From positions 62,001 to 126,000 of the forward strand of contig JAVRFV010002317.1 of assembly GCA_032716605.1 (NCBI GenBank): DNA of 64,000 bases. Reading direction: 5' to 3'. Under the pieces are notes generated by a model. The model was not told the DNA's origin. It searched no databases and saw only the letters and a list, made by a program, of their open reading frames with translations. The position numbers were made by a program, and so were the translations under genes. Origin of the DNA: Paralithodes platypus (taxonomy: Eukaryota; Arthropoda; Malacostraca; Decapoda; Lithodidae). Positions 1 to 10,287 of this stretch are shown here, piece by piece. Positions within the stretch are counted from its first letter, which is position 1; each line of letters opens with the position of its first letter.

Positions 1-239
1 TATAATTTAAGCTGTATAAAAAAATAAAAAAAAATGGGGAATGGGATTGAGTAAATACATACATACGGTACAATACATCATAATTCAGCCACCTACTACA
101 CTCCAACACAAATCTAGTTGCTGATTCCAATGCTCAATCAAGGGAGTGCATGGCATTAAAAACTGCATCATTTGACTCCCTGCTGTGGAGTTCCTTGCAT
201 TTTCCACATTCAAGTTCATTTACAGTACCGTACTTAATA

Positions 240-365
240 AAATTATAAAACTTGCAAAATAAACAAACCAAAACTTGGACAAAGACAATATAAGGCAAAA
301 AGAAACTAATCAAAATCGCTATGTGGAAACAACGCTTTAGCAAAATAAAATTATGAAATATGTGT
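240..365 (-). repeat. Penelope-type 3' terminal sequence, fragment
   Basis: This stretch shares the runs 'aacttgcaaaataaac', 'gctatgtggaaac' and 'ttagcaaaataaaatta' with copies at 2085-2195, 2815-3118, 3883-4225 and, reversed, 8160-8490. The complete plus-orientation copy lies downstream of the Penelope-like RT at 6100-7690, so this is read as a reversed piece of that element's 3' region. The assignment to Penelope rests on that proximity and is inference. Confidence 0.6.
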
Positions 366-550
366 AACCCCTTCAGCACAATGACGTTATTTTCATCATA
401 CTGTATTCTGGTTACCATTCGATGATTTTCTTTAGCAAATAATCTACCCCTAGGACTCAAAGGGGTATAGACAATCTCAATAAGCCTTCTGAATAACATA
501 GATCCTTCTTAAACTGCATAAAATTATCAAATTTTAGCCAGAATCAAAGG

Positions 551-1830
551 TGTATTTACCTAATTGTATTTACCTAATTGTAGTTTACAGGAGTTGAGCT
601 AAGCTCGTGTTGTCCCGTCTCTCAGTCTACTTTTTATCCAATTTTTTCTTGAAAATATGGATGTTCCTTGCCCCTACCACCTCCTCCTCCAACCCATTCC
701 ATTTGTCAATACATCTATAGGGGAAGCTAAACTTCCTGATATCGTTCTTGCAGGTAGGTCTTTTTACTTTGTAGCTGTGGCCTCTAGTTATTCCTGTATC
801 CATAATTAATATATCCTCCCTATCCAGCCTCTCCAGCCCCCGGGTACATTTGTACATCATTATCATGTCTCCCCTCTCTCTCCTCTCTTTTAGACTCGGT
901 AGATTTAATTTGTCTAGCCTCCCTTCATATGGCAGTTCTCTGAGACTTGGAACCAATCTAGTGACTGCTCTCTGGATTCTTTCTAACTTGTGAATATGCT
1001 TCTTTAGATGCGGGGACCACACCACTGCTGCATACTCCAATCTTGGTCTAATCATACTCTTCATAATTTTCGCTACCATGGTCTCATCCAAATAGTTCAG
1101 AGCAACTTTCATATTCCCGGCCATTGCATACATTCCGCTAAAGAGCTTGTTAATATGTTTCTCTGGCGACAAAGTATCTTGTATAATCAACCCTAAATCT
1201 TTTTCTTTTTCGGCCTTGCTAATTTTATTATCTCCCATCCTGTACTCCCAATTTGGTCTATTCACACTTCTTCCCATATTTAACACATGACATTTACTTA
1301 TATTAAATTTCATTTTCCACTTGGTGCTCCATTCGTATATTTTATCTAAATCCCCTTGCAGCTCCTCACAACTACTTTTATTTGTTATTTGTCTCATAAT
1401 TTTTACGTCATCTGCAAACATTGACATGTAAGAGTTTATGCCTATCGGCAGGTCATTCACGTACATAAGGAACATGAGAGGTGCCAACACAGATCCCTGC
1501 GGCACACCACTCTCAACTTTCCGCCACGATGAGTAAGTTCCTCTAATGTTGGTCCTCATTTCCCTATCTGTTAAATAGCTCTCCATCCATTTCAGCAAAC
1601 TCCCCCTGACACATCCTAGCGTCTCAAGCTTAGATAACAATCTCTTATGTGGTACCTTATCGAATGCTTTGGAAAGGTCTAAGTAGACGCAGTCCACCCA
1701 TCCGCCTCTTTCTTGGAGTACATCTATCACCCTACTGTAATAACATAGCAAACTGGTAACACAAGATGTCCCTTCTCTGAATCCAAATTGCTTTGGGGTT
1801 ATTATTTTCTTTCTCTCCAACATTTTCATG
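551..1830 (-). mobile_element. 5'-truncated CR1/jockey-type LINE
   Basis: The element runs on the minus strand from about 1830 to a 3' tail near 551-590. The tail is two copies of a 14-15 bp motif (plus-strand 'tgtatttacctaattg'). Short tandem repeats instead of poly-A are typical of CR1/L2-group LINEs. The 5' part with the endonuclease is missing, the usual result of incomplete target-primed reverse transcription. It is inserted inside the TTAA element at 368-1855. Confidence 0.8.
627..1829 (-). CDS. LINE reverse transcriptase, C-terminal 400 codons
   Basis: This is an open frame of 400 codons without stop or frameshift. It starts inside the RT fingers. Motifs seen: DLSKAFDKVPHKR (residues 51-63), GVPQGSV (108-114) and the catalytic FADD (138-141), followed by the thumb and the C-terminal domain common to CR1/jockey LINEs. 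There is no endonuclease and no N-terminal RT, so the product cannot be a complete enzyme. The first Met is simply the first ATG after truncation. The clean frame suggests a fairly recent insertion. Confidence 0.85.
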   Translation of the reverse strand: MKMLERKKIITPKQFGFREGTSCVTSLLCYYSRVIDVLQERGGWVDCVYLDLSKAFDKVPHKRLLSKLETLGCVRGSLLKWMESYLTDREMRTNIRGTYSSWRKVESGVPQGSVLAPLMFLMYVNDLPIGINSYMSMFADDVKIMRQITNKSSCEELQGDLDKIYEWSTKWKMKFNISKCHVLNMGRSVNRPNWEYRMGDNKISKAEKEKDLGLIIQDTLSPEKHINKLFSGMYAMAGNMKVALNYLDETMVAKIMKSMIRPRLEYAAVVWSPHLKKHIHKLERIQRAVTRLVPSLRELPYEGRLDKLNLPSLKERRERGDMIMMYKCTRGLERLDREDILIMDTGITRGHSYKVKRPTCKNDIRKFSFPYRCIDKWNGLEEEVVGARNIHIFKKKLDKK

Positions 1831-1859
1831 TAAAGTGGTCATCATGCTGAAGGGGTTAA

Positions 1860-2325
1860 GATCCCATTTAACAAGCTGATAACAGGTCTTCCTCAAGTTA
1901 CCACTAAGCATCAACTCCATATAATTTCTAAACTTAGTTTGCCAGTGAGCTATAAGCTAGATAATCTATCCTTTGATATTATATCACACATTCCATCTGA
2001 CCATCCTTTTCTTTAACATCATGCAATACCTTTCCTGTTAAATGTAACTTGTTAAACCATATGATGCGCCAAAGTATCACACACTAATTATAATGTAAAA
2101 CTTGCAAAATAACAAACCAAAACTAGGACGACACAAGATAAATGCAAAAGAACTTATCAAAATTGCTATGTGGAAATATCTGATAAACCGTATTTTACAA
2201 GTATTGAAGTGTATTTCATGGCACAGATGAATATTGGCACTTACGGTGCTTTATGGTGCAACTCTTATCCGATGAGCAAAGAGAGAAATATAGTATTACA
2301 CTCCAAAACTTTGAACATAATTTAC
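1860..2325. other. Intronic-type AT-rich DNA with a Penelope-type fragment
   Basis: I see no coding signal. Positions 2085-2195 repeat the Penelope-type 3' sequence in reverse orientation ('aacttgcaaaataac', 'gctatgtggaaat'). The rest shows nothing recognisable. If the two coiled-coil exons belong to one gene, this lies in the intron downstream of the exon at 2326-2430. Confidence 0.5.
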
Positions 2326-2430
2326 CTTCTGTAGTTCCTTCTTGAAGTGTTGAGCCTCTTCTTTAGCTGCCTCTCTCTGAGTCTGAGCCGCCTCCAACTG
2401 CTGCTGTAGCTCATTCACCATCTCTTCATA
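2326..2430 (-). CDS. Host exon, coiled-coil protein (unidentified)
   Basis: On the minus strand a 105-bp open stretch (35 codons) is bounded by a splice acceptor (...gatgatAG, before 2430) and a donor (AAG|GTAAAT, after 2326). It starts and ends in phase 0. The translation begins YEEMVNELQQQLEAAQ and continues rich in Gln, Glu, Ala and Lys with heptad-like spacing, hence coiled coil. No known TE protein is recognised in it. With the exon at 4647-4772 it probably represents the only host gene here. I cannot name the gene. Confidence 0.65.
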
Positions 2431-2546
2431 CTATCATCACAACACCATTATTGATACAGATAAAAGAGTGAAAAACAATTGTCACTGATAATACATATAA
2501 TAAAAGGAATGGACAAAATACACGGAAGAGGATTTATAATTTTACA

Positions 2547-2728
2547 GTTCCGAGAATCCAAGGACAAGGTAAGCTAACATTCTTCTTCACTGCCATCAAA
2601 GACTGGAACAACCTACCATAAGACAGTCCGTGAAAAGAGAACATTGTACTCCTTCAGACGTAGCTTGAAGGAGCACCTGAACCGGACAGATGCGGAAAGG
2701 GAGCACCAAGCTTATGTCTACTACTAAA
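2547..2728 (+). pseudogene. LINE ORF2 C-terminal fragment
   Basis: The translation contains FFFTAIKDWNNLP and, after a frameshift, YSFRRSLKEHL, ending at a stop near 2728. The pattern FF..AI.DWN.LP ... SFK..L..HL is the C-terminal end of many CR1/RTE-type LINE proteins. About 60 residues remain. It lies in the presumed intron between the two coiled-coil exons. Confidence 0.65.
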
Positions 2729-2814
2729 TACGACATAAGAGATAGGCAAAAAACAAACTAAAAATTATTACAGTACTTGAATATTTTTACAAATCTAACT
2801 ATAGAATTTAATTA

Positions 2815-3118
2815 AAATGTAAAACTTGCAAACTAAACAAACCAAAATTGGGACAAGGACAATATAAAGTCAAATTAAATTATCAAAATCGCTATGTGGA
2901 AACGCTTACTAAAATGAAATCTATGAAATAAAAGAACACAATCCACCACATAGGGTGTACACTACTACATGAGCAAATTAATCTGTTTCCCAAGCAAACT
3001 AATCGCATACATAACAACGCACTATCGTCACGTTCAAGGAATTAGTCAAATTAGTGCAAACTAAACAAACCAAAACTTGGACAAAGACAAATAAACAATA
3101 TAAAGGCAAAAGAACTAA
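2815..3118 (-). repeat. Penelope-type 3' terminal sequences, reversed
   Basis: A near-complete reversed copy of the sequence at 8200-8480 spans about 2815-3060, with landmarks 'aacttgcaaactaaac', 'ccacatagggtgtacac' and 'cgcactatcgtcacgtt'. A second short reversed piece follows at about 3060-3118. The plus-orientation copy from 3119 makes a head-to-head inverted pair. Confidence 0.7.
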
Positions 3119-3990
3119 TCAGACTTCCCAATTTGACTAATTCCTTGAACATGACGATGGTGCATTGTTATATGTGCGATCAGTTTGCTTGGGAAACAAA
3201 TTGATTTGCTCATGTAGTTGTGTACACCCTATGTGGTGGATTGTGTTCTTTTATTTCAACATTTTATTTTATTAACCCGGGAACTGCGGGGAGACTCTTA
3301 AGAGTTCCCCCGGCGGACTGCGGGGAGACTCTTAAGAGTGAGTGAAAAAAAAAATCAACTTTTGACATTGATTTTTTTTTTTTTTTTTTTTTTATGGCCC
3401 CTGGGCCATTCAAAATCTCAGTCTTCTACCTCCCCTCCTTCCCCACTTTCCTCCTCTCCTGCCGTTATCACCTATTTTCCCTGTTATTCCCTTATTCTGA
3501 GGTATATTTTCGTGCTAACATTAGCGAGTTGCACGCAGGGTGTTGTCATCACTGATGGCAAGCGAGTGCAAGAGAGAGAGAGAGAGTATCGATCGACTGT
3601 GTCTCAGTGGCCTTGGGGGAAATTGGCGGGAAAGCAGCTTGCCTCACCCATACATTATACAACTCGCGGGCTATATCTCCGATTTTGACCATCCAAACGC
3701 TGTTTTCACTCGTTTTATTGTTGTTTCAGGTTAATACCTTTATAATCAACCCCTAATAGGCGCATATGGATAAGTATTAATGCTATTAATGGTACAATGA
3801 ATATTTTAGTGACGGAAACACCTCAAATACATGCGCACAGGGAGAGGTGTCTAATTACCCCCATGCGCACTTCAGAGGTTAAGCGTTATTTCCACATAGC
3901 GATTTTGATTAGTTCTTTTGCATTTATCTTGTATCGTCCCAGTTTTGGATTGTTTATTTTGCAAGTTTTACATTATAATTGGTATGTGGA
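3119..3990 (+). repeat. Penelope-type 3' terminal sequence, forward copy split by a MITE
   Basis: Positions 3119-3271 and 3883-3990 together give one forward copy of the sequence at 8220-8490. The 603-bp TTAA element at 3276-3878 sits between them. Together with 2935-3060 it forms an inverted pair of about 130-bp arms able to fold back. Confidence 0.7.
3276..3878. mobile_element. TTAA-type miniature transposon (603 bp)
   Basis: TTAA is present on both sides (3272-3275 and 3879-3882). The ends are weakly inverted (CCCGGGAACTGCG against CCTCTGAAGTGCG). It interrupts a Penelope-type 3' sequence that is uninterrupted at 8385-8410, which defines the insertion. It contains a 15-bp direct repeat near 3283-3337 (ACTGCGGGGAGACTC), a poly-T run at about 3371-3394 and an (AG)n run at about 3570-3585. 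It has no ORF of note. Confidence 0.65.
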
Positions 3991-4225
3991 AACCACGCTT
4001 TAGCAAAATAAAATTATGAAAAAAAACAAAATACAATCCACCACATAGGGTGTACATTACTACATGAGCAAGTTAATCTGTTTCCCAAGCAAACTAATCG
4101 CACACATAACAACGCACTATCGTCACGTTCAAGGAATAAGTCAATTTGGGAAGTCTGGGACGTTCTGGTAATTTTTTTGTTCTCACTAAACTCTGCATGA
4201 ATAAAGAAACTACAATTAGTGTCAA
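3985..4225 (-). repeat. Penelope-type 3' terminal sequence, reversed
   Basis: This is a reversed copy of 8170-8400, with landmarks 'ccacatagggtgtacat', 'cgcactatcgtcacgttc' and 'aaactctgcatgaataaag'. With the forward copy ending at 3990 it forms a second inverted junction. Confidence 0.7.
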
Positions 4226-4247
4226 AATGTTCTATTAAAATAGAAGA

Positions 4248-4376
4248 ATGTCTGCACCAAGGGGCGGACCAAGAAAGACGTGGGATCGGACTTTGCGGTC
4301 TGATCTTAAATCAAAGAACCTGACAAGTGAGGCAGCTCTTAACAGGGTTGCCTGGAACGCCGCCATTAGGACATGA
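4248..4376 (+). pseudogene. LINE ORF2 terminal fragment (42 codons)
   Basis: An open stretch from ATG 4248 to TGA 4374-4376 translates to a peptide containing GGPRKTWDRTLRSDLKSK and ending in RVAWNAAIRT. The pattern GRP..TW...L..DL......A.DR..WR..I closes many LINE-type RT proteins. Only this terminal piece is present. Confidence 0.6.
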
Positions 4377-4646
4377 GACCGGAACCGCACTTCGTGTGGA
4401 GCACTCGGTCTTTAAATTTGTGAATGTATGTGACACAATCGATGAATGGTCACAAAAAGAAGCATTGCCTACTTAAACTAATGTATCTTTAGTCTTTCAA
4501 TGTTTCTCTTTTTCTCTGTCACCTTATTTCCTATAAATGGCTGATCTCTTCCTATTCCATTTAGGTATTTCAAGATAAAATAACAGACTTCAATATGTGT
4601 TAAAGGGATTAGAGAAGACCTTTGTGAATCAAGAAGTTAGCCTTAC

Positions 4647-4772
4647 CGTTTGTGTTGCTCCAAATCAGCAGTAAGAGAAGACACCCATTTCCAACTGCGA
4701 GGCTCGTTGGTAGCGTTGTTTCACCTCCTCCTTGTCTCCTTTCTCATGGGCCGCTATTTCAGCCCATGCATC
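4647..4772 (-). CDS. Host exon, coiled-coil protein (unidentified), with a frame lesion
   Basis: On the minus strand, 126 bp are bounded by an acceptor (cttttgtacacAG|GATGC) and a donor (AACG|GTAAGG). The translation begins DAWAEIAAHEKGDKEEVKQ, which is charged and helix-forming. After about residue 30 the natural continuation (SLTADLEQHK) lies in another frame, because of a GGG where GG would keep it open. Read straight through, the frame meets a TGA. This may be a sequencing error, a recent lesion or a decaying gene. Its donor phase without the extra G would not match the phase-0 exon at 2326-2430, so another exon may lie between. Confidence 0.55.
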
Positions 4773-5060
4773 CTGTGTACAAAAGAAGTTTATCTTAGGA
4801 TATTAAACTGAAACCTATATTTTTTAAGGGTCATACAGTATTTAAAGTTAGTAAGTCTGTGTTTATAAATGTTTGAAAAGGCTGTCTTTATGCTATATTT
4901 CATAATAATCAGCCTATTCCTACTTTTCTGATGTGAACTTTTAATAAGGCCCCAACAAAGAATATCAAACCATAATCCACAATGTCACTTAAGGGGACAT
5001 GGGCCAGTTTTCTGGACCACTTTCTCCTCATATTTAGCCCCATTAGTTTTCAGATGTTAA
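4773..5060. other. Non-coding DNA, presumed intron
   Basis: This is AT-rich sequence with no recognised element, upstream of the minus-strand exon at 4647-4772. Confidence 0.4.
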
Positions 5061-5704
5061 CCCTCTCACGTTTTGATGACACAGAGGTTGCCAGATTAGC
5101 AACACTAATAGAGTTCTCTCACTCTTATAATTACCTCTCCAAAATTAGTTTTCCTGCCCACAGTTAACTCAAAGACAACGGTAGAGGTTGAAGTAACTAA
5201 ACTAAAGGTTTTTAAATACCCCTGATGGTAACAATGCTTTAACCCCTTATTGGCGTGCACCAATTTGCAGCAAGTTAGGAGCATTATTAAGGCTTTTAAA
5301 GGGTTAAAATAGAGTGCAAATGGCCGGGAGCGCAGCGGGCCAGACAGCCGACTCCCAGGGCTTACCGCCGCACACTGACTGACTCGCCCTCCTGTGTTCT
5401 CGAGAGGACGGCAGCGAAGCCAGTAGTGAGCAGAGCTGAGAAAAATATACCGCTATACGCTAAACTTCCATGTTCGTGGCACCACTGCATTAGAACCACG
5501 AGTGCTACGTAGCTCGTTCTGGTCTCATTTTGAAGCTTTTAGCGCCTAGTTTTTTGCTGAATACATTGCTTTCATGCAGATACTTAATTGATCATTCAGG
5601 AGGGCCTGAATATGCCCAAATGAGCCCCACCCGCTAAAGAAGGGTTAAGTACCTGTACAGTACTGTACTCCTAATAGGCTCAAAATCACGTCAAAGTGAG
5701 AGGG
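5061..5704. mobile_element. TTAA-type miniature transposon containing another
   Basis: TTAA flanks both ends (5057-5060 and 5705-5708). The termini are inverted: CCCTCTCACGTTTTGA at left against CCCTCTCACTTTGA on the opposite strand at right. A second TTAA element (5243-5644) is nested inside. Neither encodes a transposase. Confidence 0.75.
5243..5644. mobile_element. Nested TTAA-type miniature transposon (402 bp)
   Basis: TTAA occurs at 5239-5242 and 5645-5648. The ends CCCCTTATTGGCG and (reverse strand) CCCTTCTTTAGCGGG are related. The interior shares 'gctaaacttccat', 'acgagtgctacgtagct' and 'cacccgcta' with the 406-bp element at 40493-40898, so the two are one family of nearly equal length. 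Confidence 0.75.
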
Positions 5705-6099
5705 TTAAGATGTTTGCCCCATTAGTTAGCCGATTTTAGACCTTTCGTCATTTCTTCGTCAATATTTAGACCTTTCGTGCTATTTAGGTGTCGATTCTTT
5801 TCCTGGCGAACGATAGTGAGCCTGTAATGTTGAAGAACTGGCCGTTGGCCAGGACATTTTTCTACCGAAAAAAATTAAAAATTAATCTAGAAGGGGGATC
5901 TAATGGATGTTTTTTTAAATTTGATGGATATCTAGGGAGGAAACTAGAAAAATAATGAATACATGCAAAAATCGACAGAAAAGTTAACCATCCCCCCTTA
6001 AGTTCCACCATTGTCGGAGTACAGTAATAACAACAATTAACTTACTGACATCCACAGTTAGAGGGCTTCATTTGATTCTGTTCATAAATATGTATTTTA
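5705..6099. other. No feature recognised
   Basis: This is AT-rich non-coding DNA. I saw no ORF, repeat end or motif that I could support. Confidence 0.4.
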
Positions 6100-7690
6100 A
6101 ATTCCACATCTCATTTCTCTACAGAACTGTTGGCACTATAATTCCCTCAAACGTAATTCTGCGTGCTGCAATGCGAGAGAACTAGAAGCATGGTCTAAAT
6201 TATTAATTAAGTTAATTAGAAATAAAATTTTCTCGCTTAAAAATGAATTTAATCTTTCAGATTTTATAGACTATAATTATAATAAGCTTAAAGCTGATTT
6301 AATAAATTTACATAAACATTTTGTAATCACTACAGTAGATAAAGCCAGCAATAATTATAGCTTCACATGTAAGAAATTTTATCTTGAAAATATGAAAAAA
6401 GAATTAGGTATTAAGGGTAACATATGTACGTGACAAATATTTGCGGTAATTCTGTTTATGAAATTCAAAATAATACTGAATATTGATAACTTAATCGATG
6501 AACATACCAAGAAAAATATACTATTTGATATTAAACTTTTCTGATGAGAACAAGTGCATAGCAAAATTATACATGTTACCTAAAATTCATAAAGACCTTA
6601 TAAATATCGCTTTATTGCGGGAGCAAAATTTGCTACCCCAAAAATTCTATCACAACAAGTAGTAAATTGCTTAAAATACATTAAAAGTACTCATAAAAGA
6701 TATTGTAATACCATCATGAGAAGAACTGGCATTAACTATTATTGGAGTGTTGACAATTCGTTAGAAGTTATTGATAAAATAAATACCATGCCGAAAGTTA
6801 CCTCGGTACATAGCTTCGACTTTTCAACTTTGTATACCAATTTGCCTTTAGATTTAGTATATTCAGAGCTTTGCTTTATTATAGATTTTGCCACTTTGAC
6901 AGGTTCGTTAGGAATGGTAATTATTTCATAAATGTTTATACATATTTTAATAATGCATCACTTAGCTCTACTCCCACTAGTTCTGTATATTTTGATAGAA
7001 CTAAACTTAAAGATGCCCTTAAATTCCTCCTTTTCAATACTTATGTTAGATTCGGGCCGTACATTTTCAAACAAATATTAGGAATTCCTATGGGTGGAAA
7101 TGCTAGCCCTTTAATTGCAGACTTATTCACTTGCTTGCTTTAGAATTTAACATATATAAAAGACTTAGTTGACAGTAGCAAGAAATAAGATTCCAGAACA
7201 AGTAGCTCTTGCTGTACTGTTAACTCATAATAGTAGATATATTGATGATATTCTTGTTTGCAATTTGTTAAATTTTAATCAGTTGCTAAACTTATTTACC
7301 CTAATTCTATTCCCCTCACACAATGTAACGTAAATTATAAAGTTGAAAATTTTCTTGATATAAATATAGAGATTGTTAATGAACAGTGCATACTTAAAGT
7401 ATAATCACAAAGTTGATGATTTTAATTTTAACGTAATAAACTTTCCTTTCCCTAGTAGTAATATCGATAGTAAAATCACTTATAATTGTTTTTATTCCCA
7501 ATTAATAAGATTTTGTAAAATCTGCACTAAAGTAGATGACTTTTGGGCTAGAGCTAGGTTACTATACAGACTCTTAGTGGACAGAGGTTTTGAGGCAAGT
7601 AAATTGTTCCATAAATTTAATCTTTTTAGGGTCAATTATTGTGACTGTATTCTAAAATTTGACATCATAATTTTAATCAAGCATTTTTAA
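6100..7690 (+). pseudogene. Penelope-like element reverse transcriptase, degenerate
   Basis: Motifs appear in order in broken frames. They are FVITTVDKASNN and CKKFY (about 6320-6385), KLYMLPKIHKD (about 6565-6600), FDFSTLYTNLPLDLV (about 6818-6862), GIPMGGNASPLIADLF (about 7081-7128), the catalytic YIDDILV (about 7240-7262), and a thumb-like stretch with VDDFNFNVI and SQLIRFCKIC (7373-7680). GIPMGxNASPLIADL and FDFSxLYTNxP are signatures of Penelope-like elements. Several frameshifts and stops kill the gene. I saw no GIY-YIG endonuclease downstream, so this copy either lacked it or lost it. Confidence 0.85.
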
Positions 7691-8159
7691 CTTGAAGTTT
7701 CTTGTATAACCTCTGCTTACTTTTTGTCCTGTATTTATTGTTTATCTTTTTTCTTTTTCTATTATTATTATTATTATTATTAATATTGAATGATTTTTAA
7801 ATTTATTGTTCTTGTTAAAAGAGTACTCTTTGTTTAAATCTGTTGTTACTCTCATATTTTGCAATTATTTTCTCTTTATATTATATGTATTCATTGTCGA
7901 TAGTATCAATTGCTTACTTTTGCGATTTCCTTAGTTTATTTGTGCTATAAATGTAGGTTATTTGTAGGGTAGTTATTGATAGGGGTCACTTGAGGCATGC
8001 CTATGCTTACAGGTACCACCTACCCGATAGCACTATCGTTAGTGAGTGCTGTACTGTATTTTATATATTATTTTGTAATAGTATAGATATCTTATCAATA
8101 TTTGTATTTTTTACTATTGTTAATGTCTTGTCATGTTGCAAATTTGATTTTAAATAATA
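7691..8159. other. AT-rich non-coding tail of the Penelope-like copy
   Basis: There is no coding signal. A short (ATT)n run sits near 7763-7785. By position this is the downstream untranslated part of the Penelope-like element. Confidence 0.4.
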
Positions 8160-8490
8160 TTTTGACATTTAACATGTAGTTTCTTTATTCATGCAGAGTT
8201 TAGTAAAATTTGCCAGAACGTCCCGGACTTCCCAAACTTGACTACTTCCTTTAACGTGACGATAGTGCGTTGTTATATGTGCGATTAGTTGCTTGGGAAA
8301 CAGATATTAACTTTGCTTATGTAGTAATGTACACCCTATGTGGTGGCTTGTGTTCTTTTTATTTAATAATTTTCATTTTAGTAAGCGTTTTTCCACATAG
8401 CGATTTTGATAATTTAATTTGACTTTAAATTGACTTTATATTGTCCTTGTCCCAATTTTGGTTTGTTTAGTTTGCAAGTTTTACATTTTA
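8160..8490 (+). repeat. Penelope-type 3' terminal sequence, most complete copy
   Basis: This runs from 'tagtttctttattcatgcag' to 'tgcaagttttacatttt'. Other copies, forward or reversed, occur at 240-365, 2085-2195, 2815-3118, 3119-3990 and 3985-4225. It follows the RT in the same orientation, so it is taken as that element's terminal region. Confidence 0.65.
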
Positions 8491-8603
8491 AGTAAATAGT
8501 TCACTATCCCTTCCTTCCATTATTATTGTGTTGCATTACATTTAATCAAGAACTAACTGCAATGTTATCCTCCAAAATTTAAACATTATTTGAAAAAACT
8601 GCA

Positions 8604-8703
8604 NNNNNNNNNNNNNNNNNNNNNNNNNNNNNNNNNNNNNNNNNNNNNNNNNNNNNNNNNNNNNNNNNNNNNNNNNNNNNNNNNNNNNNNNNNNNNNNNN
8701 NNN
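8604..8703. other. Assembly gap (100 N)
   Basis: Exactly 100 N, the conventional size for a gap of unknown length. The sequence types on the two sides differ (Penelope-type tail left, gypsy integrase tail right). Adjacency and distance across it should not be trusted. Confidence 0.99.
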
Positions 8704-9676
8704 AGGGTCGGAAGTGTGGGGTGGGGTAAGTCTTGTGGTTTTAGAGGTTTTTAAACGCTAGGAAAAAAAGACGAATCTAGTTCGGAACGTGCGAGTAACG
8801 CCGTGATCAACGATGGGGACTTGATAGGCATTTGGGACTTGTATGATGGTGTAGGGCCCGACATAGCGAGGGACTAATTTGTTGGTGACAGGGAGGTTCG
8901 GCTACCATTACGGTGTCATGGATGGCGAAAGGGTTGATTATCAGCGGGCTATCAGTTTTGGTGTCGTGGACAGGGTGGGGCGGTATGGAGGGTGTTTGGG
9001 CAGATGTTGCAATGGGTCAATTGTGGAGGTTTTGGAGGGGAGGTGAGCGTGATGGTGGATACGGGCAGTAACAGGGGGGGCACGCCGTAAACACGTTCAT
9101 GAGGGGAAATACCGTACTTCTCGGGGGACAGGTGTTCATGCACCATTGTCTGCATCTTTAGTTGTGATGGCCCAGTCTGAGGTGGTAAGTAGCAATCATT
9201 TTTGTACGTAAATGGTTGGTGATGGTGCGATGGCTGAGTTCGCATATAGCATTTCCTTGAGGCCAGTACGGGGATGAGTGTTTGATCTTAATACCGCATT
9301 GTTGGGTGAACTGGTGCCAAACGTGTCCACTAAAACTCGGGGGCATTGTCGGATAGAAGAGCAAGGGGAAGGGCCGAATATAGGGAACGATTCTGGGGCA
9401 AGCAGTGTGGCGGACTGTGGTGGCTGTGGTGGTCTTTTAACGGGGGCAGGCTATTAAAATTTTTGAATATACGTCAACAAATGTGGACGATATAGCGGTT
9501 GCCAGCGTTAAGAAGGAAACGCGGCCCATGATGCTCGAGGGATTGACCTTGGAACGGTTTTGTTGGCAGAAAGGGTACCAGCTGGGCCTGGGGTGCGTGA
9601 ATTTCCTCCCCCAATAAACAAGGTTTGCAGGATTCTGTCACTCGTTGTGCAATTTTGGAGGGGTTGGAGGTCCATA
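8704..9676 (-). pseudogene. Gypsy integrase, minus-strand copy of the element A family
   Basis: Read on the minus strand this matches the integrase region of element A (about 45795-46740). From right to left it holds the TESCKPC zinc-finger end, the core stretch with FSGHVWHQFTQQCGIK, ICELSHRTI (where element A reads ICERSYRTI), SPHERVYGV and the GPRYVGPYTI-like module near 8830-8870. Frames are broken in several places. The left end is lost in the gap. The right end is cut at about 9676 by the insertion that runs to about 13349, after which the same gene resumes. Confidence 0.9.
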
Positions 9677-9679
9677 ATG

Positions 9680-9786
9680 GCAGCGCATGGCATAAGTCAT
9701 GATTGAGAGTACCATTAATCTCAACATCTAAGACAAATTTGATGTGTTGTTAAATCCACTGAGACACTTTGGTATCCTAAATTAAT
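9680..9786 (+). repeat. Left inverted repeat of the Academ-like element
   Basis: The reverse complement of this segment aligns with 12912-13013 with a few mismatches. Shared landmarks are 'ggtatcctaa', 'taaatccactgag', 'tctaagacaaat' and 'catggcataagtcatgatt'. Confidence 0.75.
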
Positions 9787-10287
9787 AAAGCATGAGGAAC
9801 TACTGCATTAAGATGCACTATCCACTGCAGGAACAATATTGATGCACAACTGTCAGAAGCACTTCCGCTGTCATCATCGCTGCTCTCCGATTTGTGGATG
9901 ACTTGGACTTTTTTAGAAGATCAGGAAGATGATGGAATAGGGCAGAGTTGGGTATAGCGTAACTGGGAGGCCATAAGCCATTTACAACGGTTCCATCCAT
10001 GGCCAATTGGTGATGGGATGATTCTGAAGCTGGAAATTCTTCTGCAGATATGGCGAGGTAATTGGTAGCACTCTAAAGTGTGGTCGTAGACTGTCAGAAT
10101 CAGGGTTTTACCAGTCTGAATGATCTTCTTTTTCTTGAGTAAAAACTGGGGAGGACCAACGTTTGCTGCTCTTCACCTCTGCTAGGGTCTTGTGTTTGGT
10201 GTCACAATAGATGTACCGGATGAACAAATTCCTGTAAGTTGCATTGTATGATTTCCTGTGTGACTGGGATGATTTGTGCCACAACTT

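Larger units (their letters stand above)
368..1855. mobile_element. TTAA-type miniature transposon, interrupted by a LINE
   Basis: The ends are inverted copies of each other: CCCCTTCAGCA at 368 and TGCTGAAGGGG at 1845-1855. TTAA follows the right end (1856-1859) and GTAA precedes the left end (364-367), probably a mutated TTAA. The material at 368-550 is non-coding. The middle, 551-1829, is a LINE inserted later. TTAA target sites with C-rich ends are the mark of piggyBac-type non-autonomous elements. No transposase is present. Confidence 0.6.

Noticed and set aside
134..499. A 121-codon minus-strand gene
   Set aside because: It spans a Penelope-type fragment and part of a TTAA element. The composition looks random and no domain is visible.
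3338..3734. Open frames of 116 and 64 codons
   Set aside because: They lie wholly within the TTAA element at 3276-3878 and run through its poly-T and (AG)n tracts.
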